Of a stretch of 64,000 bases of DNA, positions 39,539 through 49,574 are shown one piece after another; positions within the stretch are counted from its first letter, which is position 1, and each line of letters begins with the position of its first letter. Both the position numbers and the translations under genes were made by a program. Source of the DNA: Runella rosea. GTDB taxonomy: Bacteria; Bacteroidota; Bacteroidia; Cytophagales; Spirosomataceae. The stretch lies in NCBI RefSeq assembly GCF_003325355.1, contig NZ_CP030850.1, positions 3,100,001 to 3,164,000 on the forward strand, read 5' to 3'. Under the pieces are notes generated by a model that had not been told where the DNA came from, ran no database searches, and saw only the letters and a list, made by a program, of their open reading frames with translations.

Positions 39539-42355
39539 TTACTTTATTTTCTGCTCACTTACCAAAGCATTTCCGGCGAGATTACAAGCGCGCGTCTCGG
39601 CCAAAAATACACTTCCAGATTCTGCTGAAAAACCTGCTTGCAAACTCACCGTTGTTCCCGCCCGATACACCACATTGGCACCCGACTGAATTTTATTGGT
39701 TGCTGTTATAACTTGGACAGCCTCATAAACCTTGTTTTGCCCGTTGGCAATCGGATTTGTAAGGGTATATTGAGTAGGACATAGTACCTCAAAAGTTTGC
39801 TCAGCAAAGGCTCCATTTTGAGTATAGGTTCCCTGATAAAAAGCCCTGATTCGGACCGTACCACCGTCGCCAGTCAAAGTTACCGTATTTCCCGACAAAG
39901 TTGCGGGGCCAGAAATCAGTAAGTACTGAATCGTCCCTCCAGAGGGAGTGGTAGTTGCAGACAGAGTAAATGGCGGGTCTGTCGCCTGTTTGTTAGGAAT
40001 ACCCGTAAAGGCAATATTATAATTGGTAATGGTTCGATTTACGTCAAATGTCCTTTCAACTGGCAGCGCGGGGCGGTAAGTGCCATTGCCGTGTTGCGTT
40101 GCCCTTATTTCAACTTTCCCTGGTTTTCCAGTCAAGGTAACGGTATTACCGATAACGTACGCTGGCCCTGAGGTAACGAAGTAATTAACGGGCGTTGCTC
40201 CTACTGAAGAAGTAGCAGCCGCCGTCAGCGTAGCGGTTGTTGTATTTAATGTAATGTGCTGATTCGGAATCGGGTTAAAATTGAGGGCCTGAGCCGCTCC
40301 GCTGCATTCCACCTGAATGTCTTTGCGCAAAGTTGTTGATAATCCTTCGGGGTCTGTCACGGTCAGGTAAATACGGTACCAGTAAGTCGCGTCGCCCACT
40401 TCACAAGTCAAGGCGTCCAAAGAGGTATTGATGGAATTACCCACTACTGCAGGATTTCGGTGCTCATGTCCATTATGTGCCAAGCCCACAATCCAACTCA
40501 ACGTAAGGCTATCGGCAGGCGACTGTGCATCCGATACCGTTGCCGACAAAGTCAACGGATACGACTGGCCCTCTGGAATTTGAATCAGGTTATCTAAACT
40601 GCTACTTTCAATGACAGGCGGCGTGTTGTTGACATAAATATAAGTTGAATCGCTGCTACTAAGTGCCCCGCTTCCCCCGGCATTGTCTTTTACGGTCAAT
40701 TTTACCTTGTATTTTTTTCGCGTGTTGGCAGGAGGCCTGAAAACATAGTGAGGTGCTAAACCTGTACTAAAAGCCGCACCATCGTCTATTTTCCATTCAT
40801 AGGTTAGTGAAGTTGCTTCTGGGTCGTATGATTTTATGGCCGTAAATGCCACGGGTAACGGCGATATACCAGCGGCAGTATCGGCTTCTATTTTTGCGAC
40901 GGGGGGTATATTGCCCGTGTTATAACTTAAACGGCGTATCTCATCGCAAGGAAGTCCATTGCCCGTAACGTAATATAAACCCTGATCAGAACTGTTGTAG
41001 GCCAAATGTACTATCTGATAGGCGGTACTCATAAAATGGGTGATTGAGGCTGGTTCATAGTTTTCATTCAACTTCATGACCCGAATCCATTTACCGCCAA
41101 AATCGGCCATAAATAATGCATTTTGGTAAGCTGCTGGAAAATTAGTTCCTGCATAAAAGGTTCCTCCCATCGTAGAGTTTCCCGTAAAAGTGGGTCCATT
41201 GTACGGAAAAGAGGGGGTGCCAATCTGAATTTTTGTCGTTTGATTCAGGCACACATTCGCGGCGGTTGACAGCTCTCGGTATTCTAAAATAGGTTTGCGA
41301 TAAGTAGCTGGCGCATAGGTTAAATCATCATAATCGAAATTTACCCGATCAATGCCTTCATAACGGGGCCAACCAAAATTTTGATTAGGTCCTGTCACGG
41401 TATTGATTTCTTCGCGGGTAGTATTGCCCACGTCGCCAATGACCAATACTCCTGGGCTTGCATCTTCTGGATGGTGACTCCCAGTACCTGGAATCAAGCT
41501 CATTTTAAACGGATTTCGCAGGCCTTTGGCCCAAAGACGCGATGCTGGCGCTCGTGGAGTAGCTGAATTATACAGCGGATTGGACGGAATTCCGTTTCCA
41601 GTAGAGGGATCGATACGAAGCACTTTCCCATTATGCGAATCATCGCGCTGGGAGCGATAAGCTCCAATATTATGCTCAGCAGTGATAACCCCCGCACTGA
41701 TAGCTAACTGGTAACTGCCCCGGTTGCCCTCATCAACTCCTGCCGAAGCCCCGTCGCCCGTTGAAACCAAAAGCGTACCATCGCTGCCAAAAACAAGCGA
41801 GCCGCCAGCGTGGTTGATACTGATAATCGGTATTCCATCAGCAGGGCTTGTTCCAATCAATACCAATCGGCTATTGGGGTTCACCGTTGTAAAACTCGGA
41901 CTTGCTCCAAGGTCTGCGGTATATCGGCTCACCCTAACAATAGACCCCGTTTGATCTGATCCATCGCCGCCATTTGTACCGTTCAGCAAAAACTGGCGAT
42001 TGACTGCGTACATAATATAAAAGTAGCCATTTGTCAGAAAATCGGGGTCAAGTACTAGCGAAACCAACCCTAAATCGCTGTTATTAAGTACTTCTCCCGA
42101 AATATCAAGCAGTAAATATTTTTGTTGAAATGCGCCGTTTGCCGCAAATCGCAAGGCCCATACTTTTCCGCTACTTTCACAAGCGTACATTTGTCCAGCA
42201 GCATCAAAAGTTATTCCTGTAAGATTTGTAAGCCCCTCCACAATTCCACCTTTTACCTTCAACTGATCCTGAAAACCAGAGGGTTGGGCATAGGTCGAAA
42301 AACAACAAAATACCCATCCTGCCAAAATACCCGCAAAAATTATGCGACAATTCAT
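39539..42355 (-). CDS. Secreted PQQ-dependent sugar-dehydrogenase-like (sorbosone/glucose dehydrogenase) protein with PKD and 3-coathanger domains
   Basis: 938 residues from ATG 42353-42355; 9 in-frame codons further upstream are rejected because this Met begins the signal peptide (MNCRIIFAGILAGWVFCCFS). Residues about 30-480 form a beta-propeller like soluble glucose/sorbosone dehydrogenases (GLTNLTGITFDAAGQMYACE, DDSHNGKVLRIDPSTGNGIP, RNPFKMSLIPGTG), with metal and PQQ-type loops. Then come a PKD domain (near 505-600), immunoglobulin-like or MBG-type beta domains, and at the end a CPTQYTLTNP...VYRAGTTVSLQAGFS segment like the '3-coathanger stack' domain of Cytophagales surface proteins. The enzyme role is likely, but cofactor binding is unproven. 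It stands alone between terminators. Confidence 0.8.
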   Translation of the reverse strand: MNCRIIFAGILAGWVFCCFSTYAQPSGFQDQLKVKGGIVEGLTNLTGITFDAAGQMYACESSGKVWALRFAANGAFQQKYLLLDISGEVLNNSDLGLVSLVLDPDFLTNGYFYIMYAVNRQFLLNGTNGGDGSDQTGSIVRVSRYTADLGASPSFTTVNPNSRLVLIGTSPADGIPIISINHAGGSLVFGSDGTLLVSTGDGASAGVDEGNRGSYQLAISAGVITAEHNIGAYRSQRDDSHNGKVLRIDPSTGNGIPSNPLYNSATPRAPASRLWAKGLRNPFKMSLIPGTGSHHPEDASPGVLVIGDVGNTTREEINTVTGPNQNFGWPRYEGIDRVNFDYDDLTYAPATYRKPILEYRELSTAANVCLNQTTKIQIGTPSFPYNGPTFTGNSTMGGTFYAGTNFPAAYQNALFMADFGGKWIRVMKLNENYEPASITHFMSTAYQIVHLAYNSSDQGLYYVTGNGLPCDEIRRLSYNTGNIPPVAKIEADTAAGISPLPVAFTAIKSYDPEATSLTYEWKIDDGAAFSTGLAPHYVFRPPANTRKKYKVKLTVKDNAGGSGALSSSDSTYIYVNNTPPVIESSSLDNLIQIPEGQSYPLTLSATVSDAQSPADSLTLSWIVGLAHNGHEHRNPAVVGNSINTSLDALTCEVGDATYWYRIYLTVTDPEGLSTTLRKDIQVECSGAAQALNFNPIPNQHITLNTTTATLTAAATSSVGATPVNYFVTSGPAYVIGNTVTLTGKPGKVEIRATQHGNGTYRPALPVERTFDVNRTITNYNIAFTGIPNKQATDPPFTLSATTTPSGGTIQYLLISGPATLSGNTVTLTGDGGTVRIRAFYQGTYTQNGAFAEQTFEVLCPTQYTLTNPIANGQNKVYEAVQVITATNKIQSGANVVYRAGTTVSLQAGFSAESGSVFLAETRACNLAGNALVSEQKIK

Positions 42356-42487
42356 CCCCCTATTTTTATCCGATACAGCCATTAGTTCTATTTAATGCAT
42401 TGTTTTACAAAACTTCACAAAATAAATTAATTAATATGGAGAATAATACTTCTGCTCTAAAAAGGGTAGTACCATCAGGGGTCCTTA

Positions 42488-42528
42488 ACAAAAAAGTGGT
42501 TTTTAAGCTTCACGCTCAAAAACCACTT
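42488..42528 (-). terminator. Terminator of the sulfite reductase-cobA operon
   Basis: Read on the minus strand, AAGTGGTTTTT pairs with AAAAACCACTT (plus-strand 42494-42504 and 42518-42528) and is followed by a run of T. It lies 28 bases after the cobA stop. Confidence 0.85.
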
Positions 42529-42556
42529 AGGCAAAAGGTACTTAATGAAGGGTGGG

Positions 42557-43300
42557 TTAATAATTCACTAGTTGAGTAAACTTTTTTACATTGTCGGCGA
42601 GTTGGGCTACTGCTCCCAGCACAATAATAGCGGGAGAACCTATGCCTTCTGCCTGTACCAGTTGTAGAATGTTTCCTACTTTACCAGTTACAATTTTTTC
42701 ATCAGGGCGCGTACCGTTTTGGATAATGGCCACGGGCAATTCGAGCTTACCAAGTTGGGCGTAGGTTTCAACAATCTCCGTAAGCTTATGCATCCCCATC
42801 AACACCACCACCGTGGCCGAAGACTGAGCCGCGAGTGCCAGATCATTCGAAAGTTTGTGGTCTTTGGTGGTGCCCGTAACCACCCAAAAACTCTCGCTCA
42901 GTCCGCGAGTGGTCAAGGGTATTCCCGCCAGCGCCGGAACGGCATAACTGCTCGAAATACCCGGCACTACCTGTGTTTCGATACCGTGGCGCTGGGCGTA
43001 CTCCAATTCTTCATAACCCCTACCAAAAATAAACGGGTCGCCGCCTTTTAGGCGAACTACGTGGCCGTATTGTTGGGCATATTCTACAATCAAATGGTTT
43101 ATTACGTCCTGATTGCAACTATGCTGGGCAAAGCGTTTTCCGACGTTGACAATGATACATTCGGGCTTACAATACTCCAACAACTCCGTGCTTGCCAGCG
43201 CATCATGCAGCACAACATCAGCAGATTTTAGGGCTTTAATACCTTTGAGGGTTATTAAATCGGGGTCACCTGGTCCCGCACCAATGAGCGTAACTTTCAT
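42557..43300 (-). CDS. cobA: Uroporphyrinogen-III C-methyltransferase (siroheme synthesis)
   Basis: 247 residues, the normal size of stand-alone SUMT. The family signatures are VTLIGAGPGDPDLITLKGIK at the start, VRLKGGDPFIFGRGYEEL in the middle, and GIPLTTRG near residue 135. It uses two SAM to methylate uroporphyrinogen III to precorrin-2. It lies 3 bases after the siroheme-dependent reductase, which uses the product after oxidation and iron insertion; the dehydrogenase/ferrochelatase is not in the window. In the cytoplasm. Confidence 0.95.
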   Translation of the reverse strand: MKVTLIGAGPGDPDLITLKGIKALKSADVVLHDALASTELLEYCKPECIIVNVGKRFAQHSCNQDVINHLIVEYAQQYGHVVRLKGGDPFIFGRGYEELEYAQRHGIETQVVPGISSSYAVPALAGIPLTTRGLSESFWVVTGTTKDHKLSNDLALAAQSSATVVVLMGMHKLTEIVETYAQLGKLELPVAIIQNGTRPDEKIVTGKVGNILQLVQAEGIGSPAIIVLGAVAQLADNVKKFTQLVNY

Positions 43301-43303
43301 ATC

Positions 43304-45478
43304 TTAGCTATCTTTTCCAAATTCCACCAGCGCTAATTCAGGCTCACCTTCGCTCTCCAATTGTTGCTGACGAATTTGATTTACTTTCCCAATAAAATGC
43401 GCAGCTTTGGCCACAAACCCTTCGGCAAACTCCTGTATCGGTTCGTTCTTATTGATGCTAAACACCAACTCTTTAAACGAAACTCCTTCGGAAAGATCGC
43501 TAAAATCAGCCCCGAAATGCTCGTCAAAATCCTTCACAATCCCGTACTGTGTATTGGTCGCCACTCCTTTGCTTACCAATAATGCTTTGGCACCCGTTAC
43601 AAATACGTTGTAAGCGTGATAAATGGCATCGGCCCAGATTTTCTTTTCGAGGTTTTCGGTGGCCCAGTTGAGTTTGTCGTTGGCCTCAATAATTGTCGTA
43701 GCCACCAAATCAATCAACACGCTGGCGCATTCTCCCACTCCAACTTCGGTTTGGAAAGGCTCTTCGTGGTCCCAGTCAACGTAGTCACTGCTAACCACCG
43801 TGGTCAAATCAGCCAACGGTTTGAGCATTGAATAAAAATATTTATTACCCTGACGCAGGAAATAATCGTTATAATATTCTCCCTCAAAGGCGTTGGTTTC
43901 ATAATCGTTCAACAACGTCCGTAAAGCCGCAGGGCCACGTTTGGTGGGAAGTTTGATGACTTTATCGCCCATCATTCCTTCACCCGCTCCGTTGAAGCCT
44001 CCACCCAACAAGACCTGCAACGCGGGCAAAACGAGTTTGCCATTTTTGATGGAACTGCCGTGAAAACCAATGTTGCAGGCACTGTGTTGACCACAGCCAT
44101 TCATACAACCACTGATTTTGATTTTGATGTCATTGTTGTAAATAATATCAGGAAACTCTTCCTTCATCATCGTTTCTAACACACGGGTAATACCGTAGCT
44201 GCTCGAAATCGCCAGATTACAAGTATCGGTACCTGGGCAGGTGGTAATGTCAGCCGTGGTATCAAAACCAGGTTCTGCCAAGCCCAATTCATTGAGTTTT
44301 GCATAAATAGCGGGCAAATCTTCGGCTTTTACAAATCGAAGAATATATCCCTGATTGACCGTTACCCGAATGTCATCGGCGGCGTATTCACGTACGATGT
44401 CTGCCAATTTACGCGCGGTTGATGAGTGCATATCACCCAACAACACCCGCAATTGTACTGCGTACCAGCCTTTTTGTTTTTGTTCAAAAACGTTGGTCTT
44501 AAGCCAATGCACGTAAGGGGCATTTTGTTCGGGCTCAGCCGCAATCAAATCTTCGCGAGTTAGCTTGCTTTCACTTGCCTTTAATAAATCATTGGCCGCA
44601 AAGGCTAGAGGTTCAATGGCATACTCTTTATTTTTAAGGGCCTTTTGCTCCTCTTCTACCCGTTTCAAAAATTCCTCCAAACCAATATCAGCCAACAAAA
44701 ACTTCATGCGTGCTTTGTGGCGACGCACACGCTCGCCATAACGGTCAAATACACGAATCACAGATTCGATAAACGGAATCACGAATCGCTCTTCCAAAAA
44801 CTCATGGGCGACCTTAGCCAAAAGCGGTTGCGCGCCCAATCCTCCGCCCACCAACACTTTAAAGCCATTGATCTGGGTGCCATCTTCAGCTATTTTTGCT
44901 ACTGGAATCAACCCTACATCGTGCATAAATGCATAGGCCGAATCTTTCGCAGATGATGAGAGCGCAATTTTAAACTTGCGACCCATGTCCTGACAAATTG
45001 GATTGCGCAGGAAGTATTCAAAAATAGCATGAGCGTGGGGCGTAACATCAAAAGGCTCTTCGGGGTCAACACCCGCCCGTGCTGAGGCAGTTACGTTACG
45101 AACGGTATTTCCGCAGGCTTCGCGCAACGTAATATTTGCATCTTCCAACTCAGCCCAAAGCGCTGGCGAATCTGCCAGTTTCACGAAGTGAAGTTGAATG
45201 TCCTGACGCGTGGTAGCGTGCAGGTTTCCAGTGGCATATTTATCGGAGCAATCGGCAATGCGCACCAATTGATCGGCTGTAATGCGTCCGTAAGGCAATT
45301 TGATGCGAATCATCTGCACTCCTGGCTGACGCTGTCCGTATACTCCACGGGCTAGACGAAACTTACGAAACGCTTCTTCGGGTACTTCACCACTGCGAAA
45401 TACACTAATTTTACTTTCCAGCTCCAGTATATCGCGACGGGCGGCTTCGCTAACGTTTGGTGAGAATGGGATTGTCAT
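43304..45478 (-). CDS. Siroheme- and [4Fe-4S]-dependent sulfite/nitrite reductase with a C-terminal helical extension
   Basis: 724 residues. Two ferrite-like halves with the parachute domains are visible: GVYGQRQPGVQMIRIKLPYG and TRQDIQLHF in the first, GYILRFVK in the second. The cluster-binding cysteines are CPGTDTC (near residue 415) and ISGCMNGCGQHSAC (near residue 460), the C-x4-5-C...C-x3-C set that also ligates siroheme. The last about 150 residues (VGVGECASVLIDLVATTIIE, WADAIYHAYNVFVTGAKAL) are not part of the standard enzyme and look like a HEPN-type helical bundle. It reduces sulfite or nitrite with six electrons from ferredoxin; the next gene, cobA, makes the siroheme precursor. 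Sulfite versus nitrite cannot be settled by reading. Confidence 0.9.
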   Translation of the reverse strand: MTIPFSPNVSEAARRDILELESKISVFRSGEVPEEAFRKFRLARGVYGQRQPGVQMIRIKLPYGRITADQLVRIADCSDKYATGNLHATTRQDIQLHFVKLADSPALWAELEDANITLREACGNTVRNVTASARAGVDPEEPFDVTPHAHAIFEYFLRNPICQDMGRKFKIALSSSAKDSAYAFMHDVGLIPVAKIAEDGTQINGFKVLVGGGLGAQPLLAKVAHEFLEERFVIPFIESVIRVFDRYGERVRRHKARMKFLLADIGLEEFLKRVEEEQKALKNKEYAIEPLAFAANDLLKASESKLTREDLIAAEPEQNAPYVHWLKTNVFEQKQKGWYAVQLRVLLGDMHSSTARKLADIVREYAADDIRVTVNQGYILRFVKAEDLPAIYAKLNELGLAEPGFDTTADITTCPGTDTCNLAISSSYGITRVLETMMKEEFPDIIYNNDIKIKISGCMNGCGQHSACNIGFHGSSIKNGKLVLPALQVLLGGGFNGAGEGMMGDKVIKLPTKRGPAALRTLLNDYETNAFEGEYYNDYFLRQGNKYFYSMLKPLADLTTVVSSDYVDWDHEEPFQTEVGVGECASVLIDLVATTIIEANDKLNWATENLEKKIWADAIYHAYNVFVTGAKALLVSKGVATNTQYGIVKDFDEHFGADFSDLSEGVSFKELVFSINKNEPIQEFAEGFVAKAAHFIGKVNQIRQQQLESEGEPELALVEFGKDS

Positions 45479-45666
45479 AGTACCTATATTCTATCGACTT
45501 AATATTTTTATTTTTAAACGTAAAAAGGCTTTTAGAGCCTTTGGAGTAATAGTTTTGGAGATTTCCTACAATTATATTTTTAAATTATAGACGACTCAAT
45601 CCTATTGAATTACTATTGTTATGCAAATTTGGTTGATGCTCAGCTAAAATCCTAATCAAGAATCAT

Positions 45667-45722
45667 AAAAAAAAGAATAGGCCATAACCGAAAGTTATAT
45701 CTTTTCGTTATAACCTATTCTT
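45667..45722 (-). terminator. Terminator of the metalloprotease operon
   Basis: On the minus strand a 22-base imperfect stem (AAGAATAGG...CCTATTCTT) is followed by a run of eight T. It starts 15 bases after the stop at 45738 and also separates this operon from the sulfite reductase promoter region. Confidence 0.8.
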
Positions 45723-45737
45723 CTAGATGCTATTCGT

Positions 45738-48116
45738 TTAATACTTCACAAGTCGTTTTCGGTCAACGAAGTCACCTAATTGCAGGTCAATAAAGTAAGA
45801 ACCCGCAGGGTATGTGCGAACATTGATAGACTGACGGAATAAATCGCTGGTTTTCTCAAATTCGCCCCGCCAAACTTCCTGTCCAGTGATGCTACGCAGT
45901 CGAAGCGTTACTTTTCCTCTCAGCCCATTGGTAAAGCTGACATCAGCTACTCCATCCGTAGGGTTGGGGCTGATGGCAAAATCTTTTTCGGGCAATGTCT
46001 CATTGGATAAAATCTGAACATTACGCACATAGATAGTCGCGCTGGCAGAATCCAAGCATACGTCAGAACCAGTCCCTTTGACCAAATACGTAAGCGTACG
46101 ACTTGGGCGGGCAATCACTTGCGGTCCGAGCGTAGCACTGAGACCCTCCGAAGGCGACCAATTGATGACCGACGCGCCCCGAGCCTGAAGAGTTACGGCT
46201 TCGCCCGGATTGATAAACTGCGCCGAAGCTTGTATTTGTACCGAAGCTTTCATACCCACTTGTGCGGTGATGTTGTGCGCCACGTTCAGACCCGTCCGGA
46301 CAATATAGCGGTCCCAGTTTCCGCTTGAATTGCGCTCCCACGAGGTCGCATTGAGCGACTCGCCATTGAGGGTAGTCGTGAGCGCCACGGTATCTCCCGC
46401 TACGTAATCCAATTCAATACCAATCAAGAATGACAAGTTATTTTGGCGCGACAAATCAATATTTTGGTCAAATACAACGGTAGTGGCACGGTTGTTTCGA
46501 ACATCATCCAAAATCCGTCGAAGCGGGACCTCCTTGGTTGTCAATTCAGACCCTGGTCCTCCTTGAAAACCGCGTGCATTCCACACTTTCACCCGCACAA
46601 CCGCTTCCGTTTCATTTCCTCGGGCGGCTTTTGCCACGCCAAATTTAAGCGAAGCTCCTCGCAAATTGGTATAGCCAAGCGTATTGGGAAACAGTTCGGC
46701 CACGGCTTGTGTTCGTCGACTGTTTTGCCCCGATACATATCCCGTGCCCGTCGATTGCCGAATGACCGTCCCCGTGCCCGTAAAATTGGTTACGGTAGCG
46801 CATAACCCTGCATTGACAACTTCAATATACTGCGTTTTGGTCAACGGAGTGGAAGCCCCCGACGCGTTGGAAACTGTCAGCGTCACTTTAAACTTACCCG
46901 CAGTTCGGTAGGTTACCGTTGGATTTTGCTCAGTAGCAACCGCTGGGTCTCCACCTTCAAATTCCCACTGCCAAGCCGTTGGAAAGTTGGTAGACAAGTC
47001 CGTAAATTTTACTTGTGCACCCAACAATACGACCCGGTTTTCAGCTTCAAAGTTTGGTGTAGGTCTTCCCACCACCAACTGCCCACACACATTAGAAGTG
47101 AGTAAACTGGAGCGTCTGGGGCTTACTTCCATTACCGCCCGCATCCGCGTTTTTTGGTCTCTGGTAAAGATATTAAAACACGCATCATCTGAATAATCCA
47201 TGTAGTTTTCCACCATATTAGCGGTTCCGCAGCTCATCCTACCTTTCTGACAACCACGGCTTTCGGAAGCCTGCGAAGGTGTATCCGCACAAAAATCGTC
47301 TCCGCAGTTAGAATCGCCCCAGATATGGCGCAGCCCCAACCAGTGCCCAGTTTCGTGCGTGAGAGTACGGCCTAAATTATAGGGTGCGCGCAGGAGTGAG
47401 AAGTTTCCTTTTTGCGCATTTCCAAAATTAGCATAGTTAATCACTACCCCATCGGTACTGGCCGCGCCACCGCTTCCAGGAATCCCCGAAAGGTTGGAAT
47501 TACTCGGAAACTGGGCATAACCGAGGAGGTTGTCATCCTGAGCAGCAAAGTCCAGAACCCAAATATTATAGTACTTGTTGGGATCCCAAGAGGTCGTGGG
47601 TTTCAGCGAACCTTCAATATCATTCCGTGCCCAATTGGTACGGTTGCCGTTTACGCGGTCAATACCTGGCTCAGCCATACGCTGCCCCTGGGGGTTAAAT
47701 TGAGCCAAACAAAACTCAATTTCAATATCTGCTCCGCGCGAATCGCTGTTAAAACCATTGGTATTGACCCGACGACGAAAATCTTCGTTAAGGGTTTCAA
47801 TTTGGGCCTGCACTTGCGCCTGACTTATATTTCGACCCGTCCCGATGGCTTCCCCGCTGTGAATCACGTGGACCACAATCGGAATCGTAATAATCTCAGC
47901 CGCTCCCTTTCCAGAAGCCATACGGGCTTTGATTTGAACCATTTTTCGCTGCAAATCCCGCTCAAACTCATCCAACGAACCTTCAGAAGGATTCCTCAGT
48001 CGCAGCAAACTGTCCATTTCCATCGTAGCGCAGGGTTCGGTGCGGCGCTGCGCTTGGGCAAAAAAAGATAAAAGCACCAACAGGCTTAAAAAGGCGCGAG
48101 TACATATTTTCAACAT
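45738..48116 (-). CDS. Secreted M43-family zinc metalloprotease with PKD domain and T9SS sorting domain
   Basis: 792 residues from ATG 48114-48116; the 18 in-frame codons upstream overlap the preceding gene, and this Met starts the signal peptide (MLKICTRAFLSLLVLLSFFA). The pappalysin/cytophagalysin (M43) catalytic motif is HETGHWLGLRH, with H254, E255, H258 and H264. The Met-turn region follows, with NYMDYSDDAC. A PKD domain lies near 365-445 (FTDLSTNFPTAWQWEFEGGD), then a large beta region, and the last about 75 residues are a type A T9SS sorting domain (SPNPTDGVADVSF ... PAGSYFIDLQLGDF). It should be secreted through the Por system and act on proteins outside. It closes the operon of the second SusC/SusD pair. 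Confidence 0.93.
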   Translation of the reverse strand: MLKICTRAFLSLLVLLSFFAQAQRRTEPCATMEMDSLLRLRNPSEGSLDEFERDLQRKMVQIKARMASGKGAAEIITIPIVVHVIHSGEAIGTGRNISQAQVQAQIETLNEDFRRRVNTNGFNSDSRGADIEIEFCLAQFNPQGQRMAEPGIDRVNGNRTNWARNDIEGSLKPTTSWDPNKYYNIWVLDFAAQDDNLLGYAQFPSNSNLSGIPGSGGAASTDGVVINYANFGNAQKGNFSLLRAPYNLGRTLTHETGHWLGLRHIWGDSNCGDDFCADTPSQASESRGCQKGRMSCGTANMVENYMDYSDDACFNIFTRDQKTRMRAVMEVSPRRSSLLTSNVCGQLVVGRPTPNFEAENRVVLLGAQVKFTDLSTNFPTAWQWEFEGGDPAVATEQNPTVTYRTAGKFKVTLTVSNASGASTPLTKTQYIEVVNAGLCATVTNFTGTGTVIRQSTGTGYVSGQNSRRTQAVAELFPNTLGYTNLRGASLKFGVAKAARGNETEAVVRVKVWNARGFQGGPGSELTTKEVPLRRILDDVRNNRATTVVFDQNIDLSRQNNLSFLIGIELDYVAGDTVALTTTLNGESLNATSWERNSSGNWDRYIVRTGLNVAHNITAQVGMKASVQIQASAQFINPGEAVTLQARGASVINWSPSEGLSATLGPQVIARPSRTLTYLVKGTGSDVCLDSASATIYVRNVQILSNETLPEKDFAISPNPTDGVADVSFTNGLRGKVTLRLRSITGQEVWRGEFEKTSDLFRQSINVRTYPAGSYFIDLQLGDFVDRKRLVKY

Positions 48117-48117
48117 G

Positions 48118-48609
48118 CTACTTACTGCTTGAAGTGAATGAGAAACGGTAACTGGCATCAATATCTCCAAAATAATATTCCAGTACCAGTGAATTTTCGG
48201 TCAACGTTTTGATAACAAAAGGCAGTTTAAATCCGCCGAATATACGCGGAATCCCTATCTCAAGGGTAGCGTTGGCATTGGTCAATTGCCATACATCCGT
48301 GATTAAAATTTCGGGCTCAGTTGTGCGGCATTTGGTGGCACCGTTGCTGTACTCCATTTTTTTCTCCTCGTTGGCATAAAAAACAAATTGATCATCCAAC
48401 TCACACGGGTCTAACACTTGATTGCCTGGCAATTCAAACGGGTCTTTTTCATCAATGATGGTAAGCGAGCTCAGCACCCAAGCTTTTTTTTCAGTCCCTG
48501 TCAGCAATTGCGAATAAGTCAACGGCTTAGGCTCTATTTTTTCAGAGCAACTACTGCTCAGCACAGCCAGCAGTCCAAAAATAGCAGTATAGCGAATATA
48601 GGTTTTCAT
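48118..48609 (-). CDS. Small lipoprotein in the SusCD-protease operon
   Basis: 163 residues from ATG 48607-48609. The signal ends in SSSC, with Cys21 lipidated. The middle (GTEKKAWVLSSLTIIDEK, YANEEKKMEYSNGATKC) resembles the lipocalin-like, calycin-type domains common in Bacteroidota lipoproteins: an opening of L-x-x-K-x-W and a C-terminal LVLEYYFG. It ends one base before the metalloprotease start, so translation is coupled. No enzymatic motif. Confidence 0.75.
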   Translation of the reverse strand: MKTYIRYTAIFGLLAVLSSSCSEKIEPKPLTYSQLLTGTEKKAWVLSSLTIIDEKDPFELPGNQVLDPCELDDQFVFYANEEKKMEYSNGATKCRTTEPEILITDVWQLTNANATLEIGIPRIFGGFKLPFVIKTLTENSLVLEYYFGDIDASYRFSFTSSSK

Positions 48610-48650
48610 TTTTTTGCGATTATCAGAGAACAATTCAGTTAGAATCCACA

Positions 48651-49523
48651 CTATTGCGGCACATAAATCAACGGTAGGTTAACAATACTGTCTCGGCCAT
48701 TGCTTAATTTATAAATTTTCATTCTGATGCTGAGGCTGATTTGCTTATTGACGGGATTCCACACGCCCGTTCCAGAGAGGGTATCGTAGCCACTCGCAAA
48801 CTGCGGAATCACTTGTTGCGGAATGGTAAGTGTGTTATTTCCATTATCAATAAAATCAAGTTTAGGACGCTCGGCTTGAAACCCAACGGGGCTGTCCCAA
48901 TTGAAAAACTGCGGAAAACCCAACAAGCCTACGTTGATATTGGAAATAGTATACCGCTTACAATCAGCGCTGGAGATTTCAATATCTGCCAACTGAAAGG
49001 CCTGATTTCCCACAGGAAGTCTGCCCGTATAAATGCCATCCATGATACAGGCATCACGAATGGTAAAAACCATCTTACTCCCTAAACCTCCCTCGCCAAA
49101 CCCAACCTTGATTTTATCGCTGGGCGAAACGCCCGCAATGGTAAACTCAATGGTACTAGATTCCAGAATATTATTGGCATTGTTGAGGAGGTACAGCGTA
49201 ATCTCGCCAAAACTCTGATTTACTGGAATAATCACGGTTCCTTTGTTTCCTTCAATGCGATAATCGCGGCCTTCGCGCGCTGTTCCACCGATCGTATATT
49301 GAACGTTGATTGATTCATTGAGCACCTTGCCCCCGTTATGCACCCGAATTTTGATAGCCTTGGAATAGCTTTCCTTAAAACTCAACGTGGAATCCGTAAA
49401 GCGTACGAAATTTGCTCCTTCGTAAATGATTCTTTGTTCTTCACAGCCCGATAGCCAAAGCCCCGCCAAAAGAGTCACCACCAACGCTGCTAAATGAGAA
49501 AATGTGTATTTAGTATTTTTCAT
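48651..49523 (-). CDS. Lipoprotein with DUF4843-like N-terminal domain in the SusCD-protease operon
   Basis: 290 residues from ATG 49521-49523; the 9 in-frame codons upstream are ignored because this Met opens the lipoprotein signal (LAGLWLSGC, Cys27). After it, EGANFVRFTDSTLSFKES and the beta-rich NVQYTIGGTAREGRDYRIEG look like the Calx-beta/DUF4843 lipoprotein modules that follow SusD in many operons and bind ligand at the surface, like SusE. A second beta-domain follows from about residue 160 with DACIMDGIYTGRLP. The gene is 51 bases after susD. Surface-exposed ligand-binding is likely by analogy. Confidence 0.78.
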   Translation of the reverse strand: MKNTKYTFSHLAALVVTLLAGLWLSGCEEQRIIYEGANFVRFTDSTLSFKESYSKAIKIRVHNGGKVLNESINVQYTIGGTAREGRDYRIEGNKGTVIIPVNQSFGEITLYLLNNANNILESSTIEFTIAGVSPSDKIKVGFGEGGLGSKMVFTIRDACIMDGIYTGRLPVGNQAFQLADIEISSADCKRYTISNINVGLLGFPQFFNWDSPVGFQAERPKLDFIDNGNNTLTIPQQVIPQFASGYDTLSGTGVWNPVNKQISLSIRMKIYKLSNGRDSIVNLPLIYVPQ

Positions 49524-49574
49524 ATTCAATTTTTTTTCCGAAAACGTCATATCAAATCAAACCTTCTGTTTGGC

